A DNA stretch of 15,199 bases from CAZNHL01 sp964572965 (GTDB lineage Bacteria; Bacteroidota; Bacteroidia; Cytophagales; UBA9547). The position numbers were made by a program, and so were the translations under genes. Below the pieces are notes generated by a model. It made no database searches and was not told the DNA's origin. It saw only the letters and a program-made list of their open reading frames with translations. Every line of letters begins with the position of its first letter. The stretch's first letter is position 1. Below are positions 7,052 to 14,580 of this stretch, in pieces. The stretch is taken from the NCBI GenBank assembly GCA_964572965.1, contig CAZNHL010000083.1:1-15199 (forward strand). The letters run 5' to 3'.

Positions 7052-9736
7052 ATGAAGATAGGTATCTTTTTTGGCGGCCAGTCTCGTGAAAGGGAAATTT
7101 CTTTTGCAGGCGGTCGTACTGTATATGACAATTTAAATAAGTCTTTATTTGAAGCTGTTCCTGTTTTTGTGGATAGCCTTGGGAATTTTATTCTGCTCGA
7201 CTGGCAGTATATCTACAAAGGTACGATCAGGGATTTTTATCCGCCCGTTGATACGCTTCCTGCTAAAAAACATACATTTCAGGTTTACATTGAATCTTTA
7301 GGGAAACTTTCTGATGCAGAGTTGAATAACATCATCTCAAAGGTTGGAAAGAAGATTAGCCCGGAAGATTTTCAGAAATATTTTGATTTCGCATTCCTTG
7401 CTTTGCACGGACCTTATGGTGAAGATGGGAACATTCAGGGGATTTTGGAATGGTATGGGATACCTTATACCGGTTCAGGAATTCTACCTTCTGCAATTGG
7501 TATTAACAAGCTTGCTCAGAAACAATTGATGCAGACATTAGGCTTTAAAAGCCCGTTGAATGCTACTTTAAGTAAGAAAACGTGGGTAGGCGCTAAAGAA
7601 AAGCAGTTTATTCTTGATGATATTATTGGTGATTTAGGCTTGCCTTTTGTAGTGAAATCTCCGAATCAGGGATCCTCTATAGGTGTTTCGGTTTTGTCAG
7701 ATGGTAATCTGGAAAAGTTTGAAGCTGCTGTTAATAAAAGTTTTTTTATTCAGGAGATTAAAGCTGCAGAATGGACGAAGTTAAGTGCGGACGGAAAATA
7801 TGCGCTGATCCGTGACCTTACTGATATTCGCGTAGGTATTGGTATGCCGGTATATGTGGCGGGCGAATTGATTGTGCATCCTTCTGATTTGCTGGATTAT
7901 CTGGATAAAGCTTTTGCCGGCGGGCAGAAATCTGTAGTAATTGAAAGCCTTGACGGTGAAGAGCTGATCATGTTTGAAGGTTTTATCAAGGGGCAGGAGT
8001 TTTCTTGTATCGTTATTCAGGATGAAGACGGAAAGGCTATTGCTTTACCACCAACTGAAATCGTGAAGGGAAATGATGTGTTTGATTACCGCTCTAAATA
8101 CCTGCCGGGTATGAGCCGTAAGATTACACCGATTAATTTGCCTGATGCTCAGATTGAACAGATCCGTAAAGAGTGCGAGAACTTGTATGTTCAGTTGCAG
8201 TTTAATGTATATGCGCGTATTGATGGTTTTATCAACGGGAAAGGGGAGATTTTCCTGAATGACCCTAATACAACTTCAGGGATGATGCCTTCTTCTTTCT
8301 TCTTCCATCAGGCAGCGGAAATCGGTTTGAACCCGTCTCAGTTTTTGACTTATATTATTCGTACTTCTCTGGCTGAAAGGCTGAAAACAGGGAAGCATAT
8401 ATTTGCTATCCGCTCTTTGCTGGAGCAGCTTGATAGTCATATCGAAAAATTGAACAGCACCGCTTCGGAAAAGGTCAAAGTGGCTGTAATTATGGGGGGC
8501 TATTCTTCGGAAAGACATATTTCGGTAGAATCAGGAAGGAATATTTTTGAGAAACTTGCTTCATCTACGAAGTATCAGCCATTTCCTGTGTTTTTGACAG
8601 GAAGTGATCAGGCGCATGAGTTATATCATATTCCGGTGAATGTCATGTTGAAAGACAACGCTGATGATATTAAAGAAAAAGTACATGCTGTTAACCAGCA
8701 GCGCCATCCGATTATTGAAAAAATAATTAACGAGACAAAAAGCATTACTGAGAAGTTCGCTTCAAAAGCAATTTTCAAGGCAGAAAAGATCAATTATGAT
8801 CAGTTAGGCCAGATGGTAGATGCAGTCTTTATCGCATTACATGGCCGTCCGGGTGAAGATGGTTCTTTGCAGGTAGAGCTTGAAAAAGTTGGTCTTTACT
8901 ACAATGGGTCAGGTACAGAAAGCTCTGCTATTACGATCAATAAATACGAAACCAATAAATTGCTTCGTCAGCACGGAATCAGTGTTGCTAATCACCGCCT
9001 GGTTTATCAGCAGGAATGGGAAAAAGGAGAAGATGAAATTGTGGCAGATATTGAAGCCGGTTTTAAATACCCGATTATTGCCAAACCTGCAGATGATGGC
9101 TGCAGTTCAGCTGTAAAGAAGATTAAGAACAGAGAGGAACTGATTGCTTTTGCACATATGATGTTCCGAAGTGAGCCTGAGTTTTTGGAAGCTGAATCTA
9201 AAGTGCTTAATTTAAAGTATAAAGAAGAGTTTCCTCAAAAAACGTATTTCCTGATTGAAGACCTGATTACAAGGCAGAATGCCAAGCATTTTCTGGAAGT
9301 AACAGGAGGGATGTTGACAAAGGCTACTGATAAAGGGATTCAGTATGAAGTGTTCGAGCCTTCTGAAACCCTGGCTTCAGGTGAAGTACTTTCACTGGAA
9401 GAGAAGTTTCTGGCAGGCGAAGGACAAAATATTACACCATCTCGTTTTTCTCCAAATAAAGAAGAACAAGTTTTTATCAGTAAACAGGTAAGAGCTGAAT
9501 TGGAAAAGGTGGCAAAAATTCTCAATATTGAGGGATATTGCCGTATTGATGCATTTGTACGTATTTTTGAAGATAATAGTGCAGAGACAATTATTATAGA
9601 GATAAATTCGTTACCTGGTATGACGCCTGCGACGGTGATTTTCCACCAGTGTGCTATTAACGGTTACAAGCCGTATGAATTTATTGATGCAATTTTAGAA
9701 TACGGAAAAACTAAAAAGAAAAAACTGGTTGCTTAA
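7052..9736 (+). CDS. ddl: Tandem two-module D-alanine--D-alanine ligase (Ddl-Ddl fusion)
   Basis: An 894-residue protein holding two complete Ddl/ATP-grasp modules, where ordinary Ddl has about 300-370 residues. Ddl joins two D-alanines with ATP in the cytoplasm for peptidoglycan precursor synthesis. Module 1 (~1-450) has GGQSREREIS (8-17), HGPYGEDG (119-126), Lys152, VVKSPNQGSSIG (200-211), SKY (348-350), RID (389-391) and DPN (404-406). Module 2 (~475-885) has GGYSSERHIS (482-491), HGRPGEDG (597-604), AKPADDGCSS (677-686), EEKF (783-786), RID (831-833) and EINSLPGMT (850-858). Compared with E. coli DdlB, module 1 keeps the Glu15-Ser150-Tyr216 triad as Glu13, Ser208 and Tyr350, with Asp404 in place of Glu270. 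Module 2 has Glu487, Cys684 and Phe786, and no Glu at the ribose-binding position (Asn743). No stop or frameshift separates the modules. It is the first gene of the operon; the PASTA gene starts 2 nt after its stop. Confidence 0.9.
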   Translation: MKIGIFFGGQSREREISFAGGRTVYDNLNKSLFEAVPVFVDSLGNFILLDWQYIYKGTIRDFYPPVDTLPAKKHTFQVYIESLGKLSDAELNNIISKVGKKISPEDFQKYFDFAFLALHGPYGEDGNIQGILEWYGIPYTGSGILPSAIGINKLAQKQLMQTLGFKSPLNATLSKKTWVGAKEKQFILDDIIGDLGLPFVVKSPNQGSSIGVSVLSDGNLEKFEAAVNKSFFIQEIKAAEWTKLSADGKYALIRDLTDIRVGIGMPVYVAGELIVHPSDLLDYLDKAFAGGQKSVVIESLDGEELIMFEGFIKGQEFSCIVIQDEDGKAIALPPTEIVKGNDVFDYRSKYLPGMSRKITPINLPDAQIEQIRKECENLYVQLQFNVYARIDGFINGKGEIFLNDPNTTSGMMPSSFFFHQAAEIGLNPSQFLTYIIRTSLAERLKTGKHIFAIRSLLEQLDSHIEKLNSTASEKVKVAVIMGGYSSERHISVESGRNIFEKLASSTKYQPFPVFLTGSDQAHELYHIPVNVMLKDNADDIKEKVHAVNQQRHPIIEKIINETKSITEKFASKAIFKAEKINYDQLGQMVDAVFIALHGRPGEDGSLQVELEKVGLYYNGSGTESSAITINKYETNKLLRQHGISVANHRLVYQQEWEKGEDEIVADIEAGFKYPIIAKPADDGCSSAVKKIKNREELIAFAHMMFRSEPEFLEAESKVLNLKYKEEFPQKTYFLIEDLITRQNAKHFLEVTGGMLTKATDKGIQYEVFEPSETLASGEVLSLEEKFLAGEGQNITPSRFSPNKEEQVFISKQVRAELEKVAKILNIEGYCRIDAFVRIFEDNSAETIIIEINSLPGMTPATVIFHQCAINGYKPYEFIDAILEYGKTKKKKLVA

Positions 9737-9738
9737 AT

Positions 9739-10533
9739 ATGTCGTTTTTTAAAGTGAATACCACGAGAGATGTTGTTATAAATGCTGTTGTTGCCATCGC
9801 GATCTTTTTGGCACTGGTATCTTCGTTTTTCCTTTTTTGGTTGCCTTATACAACCAATCATGGAGAAGCAATTGTAGTACCGGAGCTGCAGGGTCATTCT
9901 GTTGCCAGTATTGCAGGAACATTAGAAGCTAAAAGCCTGAGATATCAGATTTATGATTCAGTTTACCGTCCAGGAAGCACACCAATGACGGTGTTGACTC
10001 AGTATCCGAGATCAGGGACTACGGTAAAAAGTAACAGGAAAATATATATTACTGTTACTGCCATTAATCCTCCGCAGGTGAAAATGCCTAATCTGGTTGA
10101 TGCATCGTTGCTGAATGCCCAGATGGTATTACAGAGTTATGGGTTGAAGCTGGGAACAGTAACTAAAGTGCCTCATTTTGCAGAAAATGCTGTGTTGAAG
10201 CAAATGGTTGGCGGACAGGATATTAAATCAGGGACAATGATCAGTAAGGGATCTGCAGTGGATCTGGTGGTCGGAAATGGTCTGAGTAATATTGAAGTGG
10301 ATATTCCAAATCTGGTAGGAATGGAATCTGTTGATGCCAAAATGTTGTTACAATCAAACAACCTGGAAGTAGGCGTTGTTTTATATGATGATAAATCGCG
10401 GGAAGATGCAGGAAAGGTTGTAAAACAAAAGCCTGCATTTGTGGCAGGAGAGAAAATAAAACAAGGTCAGGCCGTGGATATCTGGATTGCAGGAGAAAAT
10501 CCTGGTAAGGTTGTTTTAGATGAAGATGAATAA
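9739..10533 (+). CDS. Membrane-anchored protein with three PASTA domains
   Basis: A 264-residue protein with a short cytoplasmic N-terminus, one TM helix (~14-36, INAVVAIAIFLALVSSFFLFWL) and three extracytoplasmic PASTA repeats at about 45-107, 113-180 and 187-253. Each opens with the typical (V/M/I)P(E/N)L then G/D-x-S pattern: VPELQGHSVAS, MPNLVDASLLN and IPNLVGMESVD. PASTA domains in other bacteria bind peptidoglycan fragments or beta-lactam-like groups. There is no kinase or transpeptidase domain, unlike PknB/PrkC or PBP2x, so it is inferred to be a periplasmic wall-binding or adaptor protein. The ATG is 2 nt after the ddl stop, indicating translational coupling and a shared role with the ligase. 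The last codons overlap the start of the next gene. Confidence 0.92.
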   Translation: MSFFKVNTTRDVVINAVVAIAIFLALVSSFFLFWLPYTTNHGEAIVVPELQGHSVASIAGTLEAKSLRYQIYDSVYRPGSTPMTVLTQYPRSGTTVKSNRKIYITVTAINPPQVKMPNLVDASLLNAQMVLQSYGLKLGTVTKVPHFAENAVLKQMVGGQDIKSGTMISKGSAVDLVVGNGLSNIEVDIPNLVGMESVDAKMLLQSNNLEVGVVLYDDKSREDAGKVVKQKPAFVAGEKIKQGQAVDIWIAGENPGKVVLDEDE

Positions 10534-12517
10534 ACAGCTCCATAAAATTGTTTTTTTTGCACTCACCGTTAACTGCTTATTAGTGGTTAACGGTGTTTTT
10601 GCGCAAATTCAGCTAACCCCTTATTCACCGCGAGTAAATAATGCAGCAGCAGCAGCCCCAAATAGAAATATGAGGGTGGAAGCGATTACTGATACATTGA
10701 AGCTGCCTTTCTGGGACGATTTTTCTCAGCTGGATACGAATGGACGTCCTTTGTCTGTAAATTGGGCAGAAAGAGGCGGAGTAACTGTCAATAATGACTG
10801 GGCAATCGGACAACCGACACGTAATGTTGCCGTTTTTGATGGTACAGATGCTAACGGCTCTGTTTATTCCAGTTATATTTTTAAGAATGGAATTGGAGAC
10901 AGCCTTGTTTCTGAAAAAATCAATTTATCCTCATTTACTGAAACAAGCAATGTTGCTCTGAGCTTTTATTACCAGTGTGGAGGAAAAGCAGAAGCTCCTG
11001 ATTCAGTGCAGGGAGATTATCTGTTATTGAGTTTTAAAGGAGATAGTACTAATAGCAAGCGGAGTAAGGAAAAAGTATGGCACAAGGTATGGAAACAGAC
11101 TGGTTGCGCAGGGAAAAAGGTGTCATTGGACGATCAGAACAAATTCGTATATGTTTATATTCCTCTGGATAGTGCAAAATATTTACTAAGCGATTTTCAA
11201 TTTAAAATTCAAAACTTCGGTAAGCTTTCAGGCGCATTTGATGTATGGATGGTAGATTATATCTATTTAAATAAACCTAGAATAGACACAATAGATAATC
11301 CAAAGGATCAGTATCAAAGTGACAGAGCCGCAAATTCTGTTGGTAATCTGTTTAGTAAGTATACGGTAATTCCTTACAAGCATTTTTATCAGGTGGGGGC
11401 GACAAGTTTTCTGAATACAAACATGAATGGTTATGTTAGTAACTTAAGTACTAAAGATAACCCCATAAACGGATTTGTAGAAATTAGCGATAGTAAAACA
11501 GGTTTGATAACACCTAGTTTTACTTTTGATGTAATCCCTTCTGGAGGAGAATTTAATTTTAAAGTGAAATTAGAGCCTACTTCACCTCTTAATTTCGTTT
11601 CACAGGATTCTGCCCAGGTTATCCAGACAAAATTATATATATATGACCCCAATCAGGAAATATCTGCACCTTTATTAGGTTTCCCTAAAGAGGCTTTTTA
11701 TAAAAATGACACTGTTGTTTCATTCTCTTACTTGGATAGCTGTTATGCTTACGATGACGGGGTGCCTGAGTATTCTGCTGCCGTAGGTTCAAGGGGGGCA
11801 AAAGTGGCTTACAAATATGAAATTCCTGTTCAGAATGCGATTATAACAGGTTTCAGGATTTATTTTTCCCGCAATCTCAAAGATATTACCGGTACGGCAT
11901 TTACGCCATATGTCTGGAGAACATTGGATAAAAAGGGAGTTGGTCGAAATGATGAGGTTTTGTACCCGTTGGCAGGTAAAATAGATACTGCCCAGACTTC
12001 TGTACATTATTCAGAAGGTGGGCTTCCTGGTTTTAGTGATTACATTTTCAGGACAACCAAGCCTATTGTTGTGAGTGATTCATTTTATGTAGGATATGCT
12101 CAAAATGATTATCAGAATTTACAGGTAGGATTTGACTACAATGAAGAAAGGTCAACATCTCATGGTTTGTTCTCAAATGTCGGGACGGGCTGGTTGCAGT
12201 TTAATGAAGCTCCCGGCAATTTAATGATCAGGCCTATATTTGGGTCTTTTGCAACTCCCACAACCAGAGTAGATGAAGAAGGAATTAGTGATATCTATTT
12301 GGGACCAAGTCCAACAACAGGTATTGTACAGGTGCTTAATGAAGAGATACAGGAATTCAGGGTCAATGATGCAACAGGTAGAAACGTTGGAGGAACATTG
12401 ATTAAGGACAGGACTGGTGACCGATTAGATCTGTCTGTTGCCAATGACGGGCTGTATTTTGTGCAGTTGAAAGTGAAGGGTACCTGGTTCAATAAGAAAG
12501 TAATTGTGATAAAGTAG
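10520..12517 (+). CDS. T9SS type A sorting domain-containing secreted protein
   Basis: A 665-residue exported protein. A signal peptide covers ~1-28 (cleavage probably after GVFA, before QIQL). The body is a beta-rich region with a jelly-roll-like opening (LPFWDDFSQLDTNGRP) and no recognised catalytic motif. The last ~75 residues form a type A Por-secretion C-terminal domain: IYLGPSPTTGIVQV, then FRVNDATGRNVGG, LDLSVANDGLYFVQL and KKVIVIK. That domain directs outer-membrane transit through the type IX system and cleavage or surface attachment. The start overlaps the PASTA stop by 14 nt (ATG 10520) or 8 nt (ATG 10526, two codons later); the sequence does not decide between them. The coupling to ddl and PASTA genes suggests an envelope role, but no specific function is assigned. 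Its signal-peptide codons contain a strong hairpin. Confidence 0.85.
   Translation: MKMNKQLHKIVFFALTVNCLLVVNGVFAQIQLTPYSPRVNNAAAAAPNRNMRVEAITDTLKLPFWDDFSQLDTNGRPLSVNWAERGGVTVNNDWAIGQPTRNVAVFDGTDANGSVYSSYIFKNGIGDSLVSEKINLSSFTETSNVALSFYYQCGGKAEAPDSVQGDYLLLSFKGDSTNSKRSKEKVWHKVWKQTGCAGKKVSLDDQNKFVYVYIPLDSAKYLLSDFQFKIQNFGKLSGAFDVWMVDYIYLNKPRIDTIDNPKDQYQSDRAANSVGNLFSKYTVIPYKHFYQVGATSFLNTNMNGYVSNLSTKDNPINGFVEISDSKTGLITPSFTFDVIPSGGEFNFKVKLEPTSPLNFVSQDSAQVIQTKLYIYDPNQEISAPLLGFPKEAFYKNDTVVSFSYLDSCYAYDDGVPEYSAAVGSRGAKVAYKYEIPVQNAIITGFRIYFSRNLKDITGTAFTPYVWRTLDKKGVGRNDEVLYPLAGKIDTAQTSVHYSEGGLPGFSDYIFRTTKPIVVSDSFYVGYAQNDYQNLQVGFDYNEERSTSHGLFSNVGTGWLQFNEAPGNLMIRPIFGSFATPTTRVDEEGISDIYLGPSPTTGIVQVLNEEIQEFRVNDATGRNVGGTLIKDRTGDRLDLSVANDGLYFVQLKVKGTWFNKKVIVIK
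10564..10600 (+). terminator. Terminator-like hairpin inside the T9SS gene's signal-peptide codons
   Basis: CACCGTTAAC (10564-10573) and GTTAACGGTG (10586-10595) form a perfect 10-bp stem. In RNA it can extend by U-G, G-U, C-G and U-A pairs to a 14-bp stem with a 4-nt loop. Five T residues follow immediately (10596-10600), then GC. It lies 30 nt past the PASTA stop, in the correct layout for an intrinsic terminator or attenuator, yet all of it is coding. Confidence 0.45.
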
Positions 12518-12533
12518 TTTAAAAGATAATATA

Positions 12534-12827
12534 ATGGATATTACTGCAAAAGAGTTAAAAGAAAGACTAGATAAAGGCGAAAAGTTGATTTTGATAGATG
12601 TACGTGAACCTTCAGAATATAAACAGGCAAATATAGGCGCAACTTTGATTCCTTTAGGTACTTTACCGCATAGTCTTGATGAATTTGAAGAGTATAAAGA
12701 TCAGGAGGTAATTGTTCATTGTCGCTCGGGACGCAGAAGTGAACAGGCTCAGCAGTATATGGAGCAAAATGGTTTTAATAATGTTCGCAACCTGATAGGT
12801 GGTATAGAAGCATATTTATCTCTTTAA
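12534..12827 (+). CDS. Single-domain rhodanese-like protein
   Basis: A 97-residue rhodanese domain of the GlpE/PspE size class. It has the N-terminal LILIDVREPSEYKQANIGA block (18-36, the CH2A-like motif), the catalytic loop HCRSGRRS with active-site Cys63, and the C-terminal NLIGGIEAY motif. Such proteins carry a persulfide on the cysteine and donate sulfur from thiosulfate or a related donor to cyanide, thiols or protein acceptors; the physiological partner here is unknown. There is no signal peptide, so it is expected in the cytoplasm. The ATG is 16 nt after the T9SS gene's stop and the gene is followed directly by a strong intrinsic terminator, so it is the last gene of the ddl operon. 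Confidence 0.93.
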   Translation: MDITAKELKERLDKGEKLILIDVREPSEYKQANIGATLIPLGTLPHSLDEFEEYKDQEVIVHCRSGRRSEQAQQYMEQNGFNNVRNLIGGIEAYLSL

Positions 12828-12843
12828 TTTGTAGATTTCATTG

Positions 12844-12871
12844 AAAGGCCTGTTACTGACAGGCCTTTTTT
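12844..12871 (+). terminator. Intrinsic terminator of the ddl-PASTA-T9SS-rhodanese operon
   Basis: AAAGGCCTGT (12844-12853) and ACAGGCCTTT (12859-12868) form a perfect 10-bp, GC-centred stem with a 5-nt loop, followed by a run of T residues ending at 12871. It starts 16 nt past the rhodanese stop codon. Confidence 0.92.
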
Positions 12872-12912
12872 GTTTTATGGATTTTCAGTATTTTTATTTT
12901 AAACCTATTACT

Positions 12913-13272
12913 ATGGATAGAAAATTTAACAAGTACCTGATTTTGATTCTTACAGTTTTGATAGCAGACCTTGTAAGCGAATTTATAATGCACAAATTAA
13001 GTTATTCTAAAGATGCGCATCATCCATACTATTCTACAATGATCGGGATGCTGGTAACAGTAGCTGTTTTTGCTCCGCTATTGGCTATTATGGATGCCAT
13101 TGTAGGTAACCTTGCCGATGCTTATGTGAAAAAAACAAAAAAAGCAGCTGGCGGTAGTGTGCAGGGTTTCGTGATTGCTACTATTGTAGGTTTAGGAATT
13201 TTGTATTGTTTGTACCTGAAAGTATGGTTTGGTATTGATATGCTTCACAAAGCTGCTGCCATTTTCCGGTAG
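12913..13272 (+). CDS. Small two-helix membrane protein of unknown function
   Basis: A 119-residue hydrophobic protein with no recognised family. It begins MDRKFNKYLILILTVLIADL, a positively charged N-terminus followed by a first hydrophobic segment (~8-25). A short His-rich stretch follows (KDAHHPYYS, ~35-43), then a second hydrophobic segment (~45-65), a Lys-rich loop (VKKTKKAAGGS, ~75-85) and a third (~87-105). It may therefore have two or three TM helices and should sit in the inner membrane. The ATG at 12913 is chosen because an in-frame TTG at 12841 lies before the upstream terminator; an ATG at 12877 is possible and would add 12 residues. No clear promoter core was found. It is convergent with the PhzF-family gene. 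Confidence 0.65.
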   Translation: MDRKFNKYLILILTVLIADLVSEFIMHKLSYSKDAHHPYYSTMIGMLVTVAVFAPLLAIMDAIVGNLADAYVKKTKKAAGGSVQGFVIATIVGLGILYCLYLKVWFGIDMLHKAAAIFR

Positions 13273-13331
13273 CATGCCGCTGTTCCCTCTAAAGGCATGA
13301 ATATTTGGAGGGATAATAACACCGGATTTTT
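13265..13331. terminator. Convergent termination region with competing hairpins
   Basis: TCCGGT (13265-13270) and ACCGGA (13321-13326) form an outer 6-bp stem followed by five T residues on the plus strand. Inside it, CATGCC/GGCATG (13273-13278/13294-13299) and TCCCTC/GAGGGA (13284-13289/13308-13313) can form but exclude each other. This is the only spacer between two convergent genes, so it probably serves both, but no single canonical terminator is evident. Confidence 0.4.
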
Positions 13332-13333
13332 CC

Positions 13334-14128
13334 TTATACAAGGACTTCTATTTTAAATATAGTTTTCGCTTCGCCTGAAATTTCAACTCTTTCATTTAAG
13401 AATTTTGTAAACAGCTGTCCTCTTCTCTGAGATAGTTGTACCGAAAAGAAGTTCTCTTTTCCTGTTCTTGCGTGCCAAAAAGGTGTAAGTGCACATTGTG
13501 CCGAGCCTGTCACAGGATCTTCGTCAATGCCTGATGCGGGAGCAAATACTCTTACCACATAATCAATACCTCCTTCATTAGACGGAGCGGTGACCATCAA
13601 ATGTCCCAGTTTACTTTTTATTAGAAGCTCTGGCTTAGACTGAACTGCGAGTACCTGTGTTTCATCTTCCAGTAAAACAATCTTCCAGTCATAGCTGCTT
13701 TCATAAAAGTCAACAGGAGAATAATCAATAATACTTTCTAAGGATGTTGGAATTGCAGCCCTTTTTATTGGATAGGCAGGGTAATTCATGATAATTTTTT
13801 GTTGTTCCTTCACAACCTGTAATGTTCCTCCTGCCGCAAGAAATGTTATCGTATCTTTGGCGCCAACAATAGCGTTTTCATACATGATATGTGCCGATGC
13901 CAGTGTAGCATGACCGCACATAGGTACTTCTGTAGTAGGAGTAAAGTAGCTGATTTGCCATTCAGTTTCATTTTTACCCGGACTTACGAATGCTGTTTCC
14001 GATAAATTCATTTCATTTGCTAACTGTTGCATCCGTGATTTATCCAGTGGCTTTTGTGTAATGCAAACCCCGGCCGGATTTCCTTTGAATGCTTCGGATG
14101 TAAATGAATCTACCTGATAGATAATCAT
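13334..14128 (-). CDS. PhzF family isomerase/epimerase-like protein
   Basis: A 264-residue member of the PhzF superfamily, which shares the two-lobed diaminopimelate-epimerase fold. It starts MIIYQVDSFTSEAFKGNPAGV, the standard family N-terminus. The catalytic acid is visible as Glu44 in NLSETAFV, matching Glu45 of Pseudomonas PhzF. Other signatures are TPTTEVPMCGHATLASAH (about residues 65-82) and DEDPVTGSAQCAL near residue 200. True PhzF isomerises trans-2,3-dihydro-3-hydroxyanthranilate in phenazine synthesis. No other phz gene is here, so this is one of the many family members with unassigned substrates and should not be read as evidence of phenazine production. It is cytoplasmic. The start at 14128 has no clear Shine-Dalgarno, as usual in the phylum, and no CAAAnnTA (minus-strand TAnnTTTG) was found upstream. 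Confidence 0.92.
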   Translation of the reverse strand: MIIYQVDSFTSEAFKGNPAGVCITQKPLDKSRMQQLANEMNLSETAFVSPGKNETEWQISYFTPTTEVPMCGHATLASAHIMYENAIVGAKDTITFLAAGGTLQVVKEQQKIIMNYPAYPIKRAAIPTSLESIIDYSPVDFYESSYDWKIVLLEDETQVLAVQSKPELLIKSKLGHLMVTAPSNEGGIDYVVRVFAPASGIDEDPVTGSAQCALTPFWHARTGKENFFSVQLSQRRGQLFTKFLNERVEISGEAKTIFKIEVLV

Positions 14129-14391
14129 GAGAATGTTGTTTTTATGGAGGTCTCTAAGTTAGTTTTTTTATAAGAAAGCTATTTATAGATGGCGTTTTTT
14201 TTTTCAGAATAGCAGACATTCGTACTTTCATAGATTTTAGCCTATGAACAATTTTAACTAAAGTGAGGGAGGGGAATTTTAGTGAATCAATATAGTCGGT
14301 TGTTTATTAGAATATATCAGATGTGTTTTACCCCCTTACAAGTAGCAATAAACCGGAAGAAGTACTTTTCTGTATATCTGTAAATCAACAC
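14129..14391. other. AT-rich intergenic stretch, no gene seen
   Basis: The stretch between the PhzF-family start and the riboswitch promoter holds homopolymeric T tracts (for example 14161-14170 and 14193-14205 regions) and no open frame, RNA gene or convincing regulatory site. A promoter for the minus-strand gene should lie here but no consensus match was found. Confidence 0.5.
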
Positions 14392-14422
14392 TTGCAATTA
14401 GCTGTAGAATAGCGTAATTTTG
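14392..14422 (+). promoter_or_regulatory. Bacteroidota-type promoter of the SAM riboswitch-metH transcript
   Basis: TTG at 14392-14394, a 20-nt spacer and TAATTTTG at 14415-14422 form the best TTG...TAnnTTTG match in the window. The predicted start, near 14428, coincides with the first base pairs of riboswitch stem P1. Confidence 0.75.
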
Positions 14423-14428
14423 AGCCCA

Positions 14429-14532
14429 CTTATCCGGAAAGACCGAGGGAACGGGCCCTATGACGTCTTAGCAACCTTGTCCAGACTTGGTGCTAACTCC
14501 CGTTCCGCATCACTGATGCGGAAGAAGATAAG
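14429..14532 (+). ncRNA. SAM-I riboswitch (S-box leader)
   Basis: This aptamer binds S-adenosylmethionine and lowers expression of the downstream methionine gene when SAM is plentiful. P1 is CTTATC (14429-14434) with GATAAG (14527-14532). The conserved core is present in order: GACCGAGGGA (14441-14450), GGGCCCTATGA (14454-14464), TTAGCAACCT (14468-14477) and TTGGTGCTAACTCC (14487-14500). The last stem, P4, is a near-perfect hairpin, TTCCGCATCA (14503-14512) with TGATGCGGAA (14514-14523). It lies directly after a strong promoter and 186 nt before the metH start. No downstream poly-U terminator is obvious, so control may be translational or use a weak hairpin in the leader. Confidence 0.95.
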
Positions 14533-14580
14533 ATAAAGCGTCCCCGCCAATCCCATCCTTCTTTCCGAGATTAGTATAGA

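Noticed and set aside
8468..9736. Second Ddl module considered as a degraded pseudogene copy.
   Set aside because: It has no stops or frameshifts, keeps the Mg ligands and loop motifs, and continues to a stop 2 nt before the PASTA gene, so it is under coding constraint.
10643..10656. GCA triplet run in the T9SS gene considered as a phase-variable repeat.
   Set aside because: Only four to five copies and a triplet unit, so slippage would change alanine number without shifting the frame.
12841..12912. Possible N-terminal extension of the small membrane protein from a TTG at 12841.
   Set aside because: The extension would begin inside the intrinsic terminator hairpin of the upstream operon; the ATG at 12913 gives a normal membrane-protein N-terminus.
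13334..14128. Phenazine biosynthesis cluster suggested by the PhzF-family gene.
   Set aside because: No other phenazine gene is present, and PhzF-like proteins are widespread in organisms that make no phenazines.
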